This document shows positions 56,123-64,000 of a DNA stretch of 64,000 bases, piece after piece. The DNA is from Fragilaria crotonensis (taxonomy: Eukaryota; Bacillariophyta; Fragilariophyceae; Fragilariales; Fragilariaceae). The stretch covers positions 184,829-248,828 of the forward strand of contig JAKSYS010000016.1 in assembly GCA_022925895.1 (NCBI GenBank). Direction: 5' to 3'. How positions within the stretch are numbered: position 1 is the first letter of the stretch; each line of letters opens with the position of its first letter. The notes beneath the pieces are model-generated. The model was not told the origin of the DNA. It searched no databases and saw only the letters and a list, made by a program, of their open reading frames with translations. A program made the position numbers and the translations under genes.

Positions 56123-57577
56123 CTATAGTGATGCATCATCCTCGTACGAAGGACGAGGCAGGCGTGCCACAGGTGAGAACACACCTTCAATCAATGGAGG
56201 TGAAAATACACCTGGAAGCAAGGAGTGTTCTGGTGAATGATCATCACCTGGAGATGATCCATTACTCCTGTATTCAGCGGGTGATGAAAATCTGGATAGT
56301 CCCCCGCCGGCATTGTGCTGCTGCTGGTGATCATGAGAAATCGCAATGAAACCCAAGTCCACAATGGCTTCACGCTTGCGTTTGGAATTGGTAGCTAAAC
56401 CACATAGTCGGTCTTCAGTCAAGGCAATTTCCTTGTCAAGTTGATCGATCTTACCTTGTATTGTGATGTATAATGGCGAGTCAACAGCATGTCTTTCCTG
56501 CTGTTTCATCATTCGGTCAATTCGGTCACGTTTGGATTGACTCATTTGGGAAAGCGCCATGATTGAATTGCTGACAATGGTGCTACTCACTAAATCATCT
56601 GTCATTGCCAGTTTGGCAGCCCTCTCGGCAGATTCTTTGGTTGCAGCAGAAGAGACGCCACGCTTTCCATCCATCGAACCCTCTAGAGTCATGCCACTCG
56701 ATCGGCTTGCGGTCCTCTCATCACTTGCCTTTTTTTTTGCAGCGGCTCGACCAGCGGATGCCTTCTCACCAACTTCGTATGAACAGTCCTTTGTCTGAAG
56801 TAAGATTGATTTGTACTCTTCATCGTGTGCGAAAGGCCCGAACAGGACAAATGAAACAAAACCCGGGAAAAAGTAGGATTCTGGCATTTCATTGTCACCA
56901 GCAATAGCAATAGGAAGGCCATTCACGGCAATTGGAGGTTGATCGTCGTCATCATCATCACCATTGTCATCAAGAATGGCAGTTATGGTTGTAGTAATAT
57001 TCAGATGACGATACATTTCCTTGAGTACGTGATTGTAGTAATCTGCGGTGTCCGTCCCAGAGCGTAGGCTTCCATCTGGAAGTAAGAACTCTGCGCCATA
57101 AGCCAGTGCTTTCTTCCAATTTCTCAACACCAGCTGCGCCTGCCCAAGAAGGGTTGTTCCAGATATGACGGCATGTCCTTTCTGGGTTGCACCTTTGATC
57201 GATTGAGCAGTGAACTGCTTTCCAACTAAGTATCGAACCGACTCATCTCGAGAACACACGGTGGACAACACTAGGTCGTAGGCGGAAGGTTGATTACTGT
57301 TGCGGTCTGTGCCATTGCTAGAAATCTCTTCCTTTTCCCATAGATACTCAAACTGATGTCTTCCCGCCAAGAGGTGATCTGCATAACCGAGGCTATCCAC
57401 TACATTCCTATCACCGTGATAGAGTTTTGCCATTTTCTTTTTGAGGATGTCAACCTTGAGAAGCGGTCCTTGGGAGATTTCATCGAGACATGAGACTGCG
57501 ATTGTTCGTTGTAGTTCCTTCTGCCATGCTGAAGGAGCAAGTGCGCATCGTGCTCTGAAGACCTGTCTTGGGGGCAT
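56123..57577 (-). CDS. Second (accessory) ORF of the Harbinger element
   Basis: 484 codons from ATG 57577 (MPPRQVFRARCALAP); the frame stays open to 57652 without another ATG. It has LLGQAQLVLRNWKKALAYGA, an acidic run (DDNGDDDDDDQ), FFPGFVSFVLFGPFAHDEEY, an Ala/Lys-rich basic stretch (GRAAAKKKASDERTASRSS) and a coiled-coil-like segment (KIDQLDKEIALTEDRL) followed by the basic SKRKRE. Harbinger elements usually encode a Myb/SANT-like partner that brings the transposase to the nucleus and to the ends; a Myb fold is not evident here, so that role is inferred from position. Its 5' flank is where the copia element inserted, about 135 bp upstream of the ATG, probably separating the gene from its promoter. 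Confidence 0.8.
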   Translation of the reverse strand: MPPRQVFRARCALAPSAWQKELQRTIAVSCLDEISQGPLLKVDILKKKMAKLYHGDRNVVDSLGYADHLLAGRHQFEYLWEKEEISSNGTDRNSNQPSAYDLVLSTVCSRDESVRYLVGKQFTAQSIKGATQKGHAVISGTTLLGQAQLVLRNWKKALAYGAEFLLPDGSLRSGTDTADYYNHVLKEMYRHLNITTTITAILDDNGDDDDDDQPPIAVNGLPIAIAGDNEMPESYFFPGFVSFVLFGPFAHDEEYKSILLQTKDCSYEVGEKASAGRAAAKKKASDERTASRSSGMTLEGSMDGKRGVSSAATKESAERAAKLAMTDDLVSSTIVSNSIMALSQMSQSKRDRIDRMMKQQERHAVDSPLYITIQGKIDQLDKEIALTEDRLCGLATNSKRKREAIVDLGFIAISHDHQQQHNAGGGLSRFSSPAEYRSNGSSPGDDHSPEHSLLPGVFSPPLIEGVFSPVARLPRPSYEDDASL

Positions 57578-57711
57578 TGTTCTGCGTGGAGATGTTATTG
57601 GAGGAAATTTGTTGCGAAGCAAATGTGGACTTGAACACTCCTCGGCAGACACCAGCCGTGAATTTTGATTTGCTAGATTCCTAAAAAATTGTGTGGTTGC
57701 CAGTGGTTATA

Positions 57712-58182
57712 TGTTGAGATGTTCCAGATCTCTGCAACAGTACTTACACTTCCGGTGCGCAGTACCACGGTAAATCTACCAGCTAGTAGTTTGACAACAC
57801 TATAAACCCTTGTTTGTTTTCCCTTCTGCAATGTTGTGACTACTTTAGATTACTCCTATCAATCCTCCCAGACCTCTTGGTCTTACCAAATTGATCTTGC
57901 TTCTTGGAAGTAACCTTCTTAGCCTTGTTCTTCACTTCAATCCATGCATTTTCATTAATTATATTTCTCGCACCGTTGATTCCTTTCTTTTCGATCGTAC
58001 CAGTTAATCTTGCATGTTGGACCTCATCCGTAGGAATTCGTATTCCATTTACGAATCCCGAATAAATATTCTTGAACGAATCTTCCAGATTTCGCACGAC
58101 TGTCGGTCGTGCGTACTGCACTGTCATAGCAGTCCCGTTTCCACTGCTACTGTCGCTTGTCAGTAAACGCTTATCCTCGACA
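57712..58182 (-). repeat. 3' LTR of copia element 2
   Basis: 471 bp; plus strand TGTTGAGATG ... TTATCCTCGACA. Encodes the last roughly 113 codons of Pol on the minus strand. Confidence 0.93.
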
Positions 58183-59684
58183 TCCTCCCTCCAACATTCA
58201 AGATTCCCATTCCTGATTCTCGCTGCATGCTTCGTGTGCAATTTCTCGGGGCAGTTCTTATTCAGTATGTCCGCCGAGTTCTCTTCCGATCGTACGAACT
58301 GAACCTTTAAATAACCAGCTTCTTCAAGTTCTCGAATAAAGTGTGCTCTGACGTCAATATGCTTCGTCCTTGCTCCGACGTGTTGATTCTTCACTAAATA
58401 AATCGCTCCCAGATTGTCTTCATAAACACGCCCAACCAATTTCTCTTCCTTCGGGTATCTCATGACTTCGTCCAATAACATCATAATAAACTTGTTCTCA
58501 CACGCTCCCTTCGCCAGGCTTATGTACTCAGCCTCCGTACTTGACAACGTAACCACATGTTGAGTTTTCGACTCCCAGTTCACCAACGTACCACCAAGTG
58601 TATGCCCGGACGAAATGCTCTTGCGGTCATCAATGTTCTTCGCGTAATCCGAATCGACAAATGATATGGGCCTCAATTCCTTCGGTTTCCTGTACGTTAG
58701 ACCTTCATAGTACCTCGCCTTGATATGTCCCACTAAACGTTCTAGTGCTTTCCAGTGCTCGTCACCTGGATTAGACAAATGTTGTGCCAACTCTCGTGCA
58801 GGATTTGCCAAATCAGGTGCCAGCTTGGTCATCAGATACATAATCTTGCCAACAATCGAACGGTACTCAGTCATTCTCACAGGTTCTCCCTTGTTCTTGC
58901 TTAGGAATTTGTTTGGATATCCCGGGGTCTCAGCTTCCTTGATACTTCTTCCCACACTTGTCTCAAATGACTCAACAATTTCGTCCTCCAATTTTGTCAT
59001 ACTTGCAACAACGTAGCTCTCTCCGTTATCGTCAGTTTTCCAGTCGTACCATACTCCAAGATGCTTCTTCAAACGTCCCAAGTCAGAGATATTGAACCGT
59101 TTCTTAAGTTCCGACTTAAACTTCTCAATCGTCTCTTTCTTACCAGCAAGTAAAACGTCATCCACGTGCACCACTGCCATCAGAGTCACTTCGCCCACTG
59201 TATTCTTCCAGTAATAAAGGCACGGATCAACCAGACTCTGTATCATCTTCATGACTTGCGTCAAATATCTGAATAATGTCTTCATGAATAGGCGCGGAAC
59301 GTCAACTCCTCCATACATAGGTCTTGTCAACTTGATACAAAACTTCCTCCGTTCGTCTTCGGTAATAAATCCAAGTTCAACCATTCCTTCTGGCCATTCA
59401 GCAAATACTTCTCTGTCCGCTTCAAGTTCCGCATTTAGAAATGCTGCTTCGATGTCAATCATTTCCATGATCCAACCTTCACCCTGCCGGTACACTGCAA
59501 CTGCAATCGTAGTTCGTACTGTTGTGTCTGTTTCAACCGGCGAGAAAAACTCAGTGTAATCCACTCCTGGGATCATGACGTAGCCCTTAAGTACGATCCG
59601 ACTCTTGTATCGCAGTGACCCATCTTGCTCCTCCTTGATCTTGAATATCCATTTCACGGGTATAGGCTTGCGTCCTTTCAGCAT
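57840..59684 (-). CDS. Reverse transcriptase-RNase H region of copia element 2
   Basis: 614 open codons. RT blocks: PVKWIFKIKEEQDGSLRYKS, YTEFFSPVETDTTVRTTIAV, EMIDIEAAFLNAEL and the catalytic VVHVDDVLLAG (HVDD in place of YVDD). RNase H: ISFVDSDYAKNIDDRKS, TLSSTEAEYISLAKGAC, YEDNLGAIYLVKN, ending RTKHIDVRAHFIRE and SADILNKNCPEKL. After the RNase H a 113-residue extension (from about MTVQYARPTVVRNLEDSF) is encoded in the 3' LTR and ends basic (KTKRSGRIDRSNLK). The 5' end joins the integrase region through a frame break near 59685. Catalytic residues are intact. Confidence 0.9.
   Translation of the reverse strand: MLKGRKPIPVKWIFKIKEEQDGSLRYKSRIVLKGYVMIPGVDYTEFFSPVETDTTVRTTIAVAVYRQGEGWIMEMIDIEAAFLNAELEADREVFAEWPEGMVELGFITEDERRKFCIKLTRPMYGGVDVPRLFMKTLFRYLTQVMKMIQSLVDPCLYYWKNTVGEVTLMAVVHVDDVLLAGKKETIEKFKSELKKRFNISDLGRLKKHLGVWYDWKTDDNGESYVVASMTKLEDEIVESFETSVGRSIKEAETPGYPNKFLSKNKGEPVRMTEYRSIVGKIMYLMTKLAPDLANPARELAQHLSNPGDEHWKALERLVGHIKARYYEGLTYRKPKELRPISFVDSDYAKNIDDRKSISSGHTLGGTLVNWESKTQHVVTLSSTEAEYISLAKGACENKFIMMLLDEVMRYPKEEKLVGRVYEDNLGAIYLVKNQHVGARTKHIDVRAHFIRELEEAGYLKVQFVRSEENSADILNKNCPEKLHTKHAARIRNGNLECWREDVEDKRLLTSDSSSGNGTAMTVQYARPTVVRNLEDSFKNIYSGFVNGIRIPTDEVQHARLTGTIEKKGINGARNIINENAWIEVKNKAKKVTSKKQDQFGKTKRSGRIDRSNLK
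58183..58192 (-). promoter_or_regulatory. Polypurine tract of copia element 2
   Basis: GGAGGGAGGA on the minus strand, directly adjoining the 3' LTR; primes plus-strand DNA synthesis. Confidence 0.75.
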
Positions 59685-62250
59685 CTCTCTGGAAACTTCT
59701 TCCAGGCATCACGTGACAGAAAATTGTTGATTTCCACAATAGCTGACGGTTTCCACTTAACTCCGTTCTTCCCATCCATCGCCTTACGAAACGTTTTCGG
59801 CTCTCCAGGATCCGATGATAAAGTCGCATTAAATGCAACTTGGTCCGTTCTACTTCGTGTTCGTACTCCAACTTCGTCGTCTCGATTCTGATTGGTTCAT
59901 CAATTCCAAGTCTCTTCATTTCGTTCTCCAGTCTCGTTACGCTTCGTTGCGGCCTCTCGGTTTGATCAATTTCGTCAACTTTGTCGTTCGTTTCGTTCTC
60001 CGCCATTTCTGGAGCATTTTCTCTGAGGAAGCTCAGGTAAGTCCTCCTCTTCCACACGCTCGTCGCTGTCATCAGTCTGGACCGAACGCGAGTCGTCGCT
60101 GTCGCTTTCGTCTTCAATAGCGGCAGCTTCGTCGGTTTTCGAACTTGGTCGTCGCGGTCGTCATCGCTTCGTTCGTCGATTTCTCCATCGATTCTCGGTC
60201 GTTCGTCGTCGTTGAAAGTCGCATCCGCGTGTATCCTCCCTGCTTCAGACAATGGTGGACTCAAAGACGTTGAACGACGGCGAGTTCCTCTTCATATTCG
60301 GGGATCAAGTGAATTTCCTCGCTTGCGACCTTCTCTTCTTGCTCAATTGGGGCCTCCTCCTCCTCCAAAATCAACTCAGGGTCGAAGACCTGAGTTAGGT
60401 CAATCTGATATCGTTGGCAGCGTTCGTCACGTCTGCCCAAACATGCACATCTCGTGTTTCCACGACCTTGCTTACTGGATTGTACATACGGTACACATCC
60501 CTGGCGTGGTTTTCACCATAGCCAATCATCACCATGGGGAACTCTTCTCCTTGAACTTCCCTTCATGGTGGCCCTGTTTGTTACATAGCCAACCCTCCCA
60601 AACTGGATCAAATGAGGGTAAATGTTGCTCTTTCACCATAGAAGAGCTCATCCGGAGGTACTGTACTGCGTGTATTTGAGCACATTACCCAGTAGTGCAG
60701 CGGTCTTTGTCGCTTCCGCCCACAACTTCGCTTGCATCTCTTTTGTCCATGCTGCGGCAATCATCATAGCCAACGCACGCTTCGCGTCTCTCGAAAACAT
60801 CCGTTCCACGACACCGTTATGTTGTGGTGTATGAGGGGCAGTGTACTCCAACTGTATCCCGTACTCTCCTTCGCAAATCTTACGTAGCTCGGACATATGT
60901 TCACCATTGTCGCACCGAAGGTACTTCACAGGCTTTCCACCGCCTTCAACTTGTCCAATAAGTCCTTCAGGAATTTTGTTATGACGTTTTCCTGGCACCG
61001 TAGAAATCCCAGGACTTTCTCGTTTTGTCATCCACAAACTTGAACCAGTAGCGTGACCCCATGACTGTTTCCGAATAAGGGCCACTTGTGTCCATGTAAA
61101 GTCGTTCTCCCGGTTTGTCCGCTGTCACCTTAGTAGTTTTGTTTGTTCTCTTTGGTCGCCTTCGCTCGTGCACATCCGTCGCAAACGGACATTTTTCCTG
61201 TCGCAATAATTTCGAGCGCCTTCAGCGTTTCCCGCACCACTCTCTGTTGCGTGACCGAATTTTTGATGAGCTTCATTGATGTCCATGTACTGTTTTCGCT
61301 CTTTCTTCTCCATTTCTTCGTCTTTTTCAGCAATTTCTTCGACGTTAAACGCCTTTCGTTCTCCTTTGATACGAGATGCAATCAGATACGCCATTCCGTC
61401 CGAACCCGTTTCGAATTCCAGCATCTCCCGCGACTCATTAAAAATCTTTGATCCTTCTTTTCCAGCCACAAACTCATTTCCTTTCTCTGTAAGTCGGCCA
61501 ACACTTATCAAATTCTTCGCAAAACCGGGACAACCATCACATCTTCCAACTTCAGCTTCTTTCCTGAGCTTTTCTGTTCCAGGGTCAAATCTCCAATTGC
61601 AATTGCTTTCATGGTTTCATTGTTTCCAACTCTGACATGCTCACCCTCAGTTGCTGTCTTCAAATTAGTCATCATCTTGGTGTTGATGGAGACATGGGTT
61701 GTTGCTCCAGAGTCAACAAGCCAACTTTCATGCCCACTCTCAGTGACAGGAGACATGAATTTTCTTGAATTAGTAGCAAAAACTTGCTCGTCCCACATCC
61801 ACTCTGCGCCTTGACTCGATTTATCCATCCGGTACTCAGGTTCCTCTTGCTCCTCGTTAGTAAACTCAGTGTTCTCGACCTTTTCTGCAGCTTCAGACTC
61901 TCCTGTCTTGCTTTCCTCATAATGAATTTTGTCTTCCTTGTGATCGATGACTTCCTCTCCAGCTTCGGGCTCCTGCGCCTTGCTTTCTTCATACTCCAGA
62001 TCGTCTTCTGCGACATCTTCAATTTTCTCTTCAACTTCGTCTTCGTCATCTTCGTCGTCACTCGTTTCGCACATATCAGCCCAACTCATAGTACTTGGCT
62101 TCTTCTTCTCCCTTCGAACTTTCACCTTGGCTTGCTCGTCGCCTCTCGGTTTCCACTTAAACTCTCGAATGTCCTTCAAGACTGCTCTCTGTATTGTTGT
62201 ACTCAGCAATCTCCTGCAATAACTCCATTGCAAACTTGTCCGTGTCAAAG
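59685..62250 (-). pseudogene. Protease and integrase region of copia element 2, frame-broken
   Basis: From right to left: an acidic spacer and the aspartic protease DSGATTHVS (HESWLVDSGA, near 61710); a gag-pre-integrase segment (DINEAHQKFGHA, 61270-61310, with the following CxxC in another frame); integrase first Asp in GERLYMDTSGPYSE (about 61100), the second in KYLRCDNGEHMSEL and Glu in PQHNGVVERMFSR (60780-60940). Frames change near 61510, 61200, 61085, 60650 and 59780. A charged linker (60264 to 59700) precedes RT. The motifs are all present, so the lesions are few-base events rather than long decay. Confidence 0.8.
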
Positions 62251-62259
62251 TAGTAGTCC

Positions 62260-63252
62260 TTCGTAGACTCTACGTTCCTCTTGACGTCATCCTCCCGGCT
62301 CTCAGCTCCTCGGATTGTCATACCAACAAACATACCGGACTCTTCCTTCTTTGGACATTCCTTCGCGATGTGCCCAAGCTCCACAGTTGTAACACTTGAC
62401 CTTCAATTTTGCGTTTTCTCGTTCTCCGTTGTTGATGTTGTTGCTGTTCGTTCGGCATTCTCTTGCACGATGGCCTTGCTTTCCACACTTGTTGCACTTG
62501 CCCTGAACGCACGCCAGCCTCCTTTTCCGCTTGATGTGTTGAGCGCCAGGTGCTTGCCTTTCTCTTTCTCGTCCTTCTTGATTTTCGCGAGCTTGCCGAT
62601 TTTTGAACGGCTCAACAAACATCTCGTAATGGACCTGAATCTCCGAAATAAAGTCCTTGTGGGTGTAATCTTTCGACCCAATCTTGCCATTGAGCGACGC
62701 AATAACCGACTCGTACCTTCGTTTGGGCAATCGCGCCAAAATAGTCGCTTCCATCTGCTCGTCGCTGCGCCTCGTTCCATTTTCGCATTTTCGACCTCCC
62801 GATTCAGTCGCTCCATCTCCATGATCCAGAGGTGCGGATCGTCCAAATCCGACTTCATGTAGCACTTCTCCAACTTGGTCGTTGCCTTCACCAAGTCCCT
62901 CGTCTTCTTGGAATCGTAGCGGTCCTTCAACGCTTGATACATCGCGAACGCAGTTTCGTGAGATTCGATGATAGCGAACGTCCCCTCGACAGGACATAAT
63001 GAGGAAATGCTTCGCCTCGTCGTCTTGGCGAATCAGCTCTTCCTCTTCGTCGGTTCGTTCGGCCTTCATCGCCAGGCTCGGCGACACGCGATCCTCCAAA
63101 AGTGCTCGCTTGAAACCTTTCGTGGCGGCGAAGACCTCGGCTTTCATGAAAAATTCGCGGGGTTCCATTCCCCCTTTCGTAGTGTCCGTCCCACTGAAGG
63201 GAATCACCTTGATCGACTCCAGGGTTGCTCCAGCCTTCTTCGCTTCGCTCAT
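62260..63252 (-). pseudogene. gag of copia element 2, frame-broken
   Basis: Starts at ATG 63252 (MSEAKKAGATLESIKVIPFS). The capsid-like part is split among frames: the first runs to about 63000, then MYQALKDRYDSKKTRDLVKA is in a second frame, then QMEATILARLPKRRYESVIA returns. Two zinc knuckles follow: CNKCGKQGHRARECR and CYNCG...GHIAKECPKK, the second itself split by a one-base shift near 62370. At least three lesions in 1 kb. Confidence 0.8.
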
Positions 63253-63312
63253 CCTTGCGTAGTCGTCTCTCGTTCGACCTTAACTTCCCACAAACAATCG
63301 TTTTTAAAAACG

Positions 63313-63783
63313 TGTTGAGATGTTCCAGATCTCTGCAACAGTACTTACACTTCCGGTGCGCAGTACCACGGTAAATCTACCAGCTAGTAGTTTGACAACA
63401 CTATAAACCCTTGTTTGTTTTCCCTTCTGCAATGTTGTGACTACTTTAGATTACTCCTATCAATCCTCCCAGACCTCTTGGTCTTACCAAATTGATCTTG
63501 CTTCTTGGAAGTAACCTTCTTAGCCTTGTTCTTCACTTCAATCCATGCATTTTCATTAATTATATTTCTCGCACCGTTGATTCCTTTCTTTTCGATCGTA
63601 CCAGTTAATCTTGCATGTTGGACCTCATCCGTAGGAATTCGTATTCCATTTACGAATCCCGAATAAATATTCTTGAACGAATCTTCCAGATTTCGCACGA
63701 CTGTCGGTCGTGCGTACTGCACTGTCATAGCAGTCCCGTTTCCACTGCTACTGTCGCTTGTCAGTAAACGCTTATCCTCGACA
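63313..63783 (-). repeat. 5' LTR of copia element 2
   Basis: 471 bp, identical by eye to 57712-58182. Contains an ATG-initiated 95-codon frame (63728-63441) that equals the C-terminus of Pol. Confidence 0.93.
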
Positions 63784-64000
63784 GTTATATTGTTGCCTGC
63801 CCGTTTGGATGGTCTTCCTCTCTCGGAACAAAAATAAAAATAAAACTGCTGTCGGTGAGTTTTGCTTTTATTTTTGTTAGTCCGTTAGGACTGGCCTCAA
63901 TTGGCACTTGTCATCACAATAGTACAAGTAATTGTATTGCCACGAACCAAAAACACACATTACTACTACGTCGAACTATATTCATTGTGTTGCAACATGG
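63784..64000. other. Right end of the Harbinger element and flank
   Basis: A-rich subterminal hairpin (ACAAAAATAAAAATAAAACT and AGTTTTGCTTTTATTTTTGT around 63828-63880), right TIR to 63896, TCA duplication, then about 100 bp of flank with no gene seen. Confidence 0.7.

Larger units (their letters stand above)
57712..63783 (-). mobile_element. Ty1/copia-type LTR retrotransposon (copia element 2), nested
   Basis: 6,072 bp, on the minus strand, inside the Harbinger element. 471-bp LTRs, 6-bp flanking duplication GTTATA (57706-57711 and 63784-63789). Gene order gag, protease, integrase, RT, RNase H from right to left. The purine tract GGAGGGAGGA abuts the 3' (left) LTR. LTRs appear identical base for base, so the insertion is very young, yet the internal region has about eight frame breaks. 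Confidence 0.93.
53588..63896 (+). mobile_element. PIF/Harbinger DNA transposon, split by a nested copia element
   Basis: Left end GGCCGGTCCTAACGGACCAA (53588) and right end, reverse-complemented, GGCCAGTCCTAACGGACTAA (to 63896) form inverted repeats that continue into AACAAAAAT A-rich tracts. Both sides are flanked by TCA (53585-53587 and 63897-63899), a 3-bp duplication as expected for this superfamily. It carries a transposase (+) and a second ORF (-), convergent. Without the nested retrotransposon and its 6-bp duplication the element is about 4.2 kb. Confidence 0.85.

Overview
The window reads as nuclear DNA of a eukaryotic microalga, most likely a pennate diatom. Spliced genes carry short GT-AG introns of 80-97 bp. 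The Ty1/copia elements look like diatom (CoDi-type) lineages. The first gene has a signal peptide followed by a Phe at the predicted +1 position, as in diatom plastid presequences. Intergenic DNA is littered with GTAC-type short palindromes. The genus cannot be fixed from sequence alone.

Layout. 0.3-2.8 kb: a PPR protein (-). 4.3-5.6 kb: a tandem array, then an ORF cut by a Ty1/copia element (5596-12445) whose first three bases form the truncated ORF's stop codon; the lost C-terminal codons resume in frame after the 3' LTR. 13.9-14.2 kb: a decayed histone H3 copy (-). 15.4-18.7 kb: a large STAND/AAA ATPase. 19.1-19.6 kb: a broken alpha/beta-hydrolase (-). 20.3-21.4 kb: an unrecognised Cys-containing protein. 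22.1-22.8 kb: a MITE with TA target duplication. 23.5-28.1 kb: two secreted trypsin-like proteases, each with one intron at the same codon. 28.7-47.8 kb: a transposon and repeat zone holding a Harbinger-type MITE, a decayed DDE transposase with a 164-bp internal duplication, micro- and minisatellites, nested fold-back DNA (36-40.6 kb), an ankyrin/TKL kinase/RING-like gene (41.8-45.0 kb, -) and a 5'-truncated non-LTR retrotransposon with 17-bp target duplications. 48.0-49.3 kb: a third trypsin paralog, now a pseudogene, so the zone separates members of one protease family. 49.5-52.9 kb: two housekeeping genes on the minus strand, OLA1 and a short MTHFR. 53.6-63.9 kb: a PIF/Harbinger element with TIRs and a 3-bp target duplication, interrupted by a second copia element (57712-63783) with apparently identical LTRs.

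No defence island, gene cluster or metabolic operon is visible. The most interesting material is (1) the Ank-kinase-RING-heptad-like repeat protein, (2) MTHFR with a replaced C-terminus, (3) nested transposons whose boundaries can be set to the base, and (4) nested inverted repeats at 36-40.6 kb. Many breaks in the mobile elements are single-base or homopolymer indels despite near-identical LTRs, and OLA1 carries one too, so some may be assembly errors.
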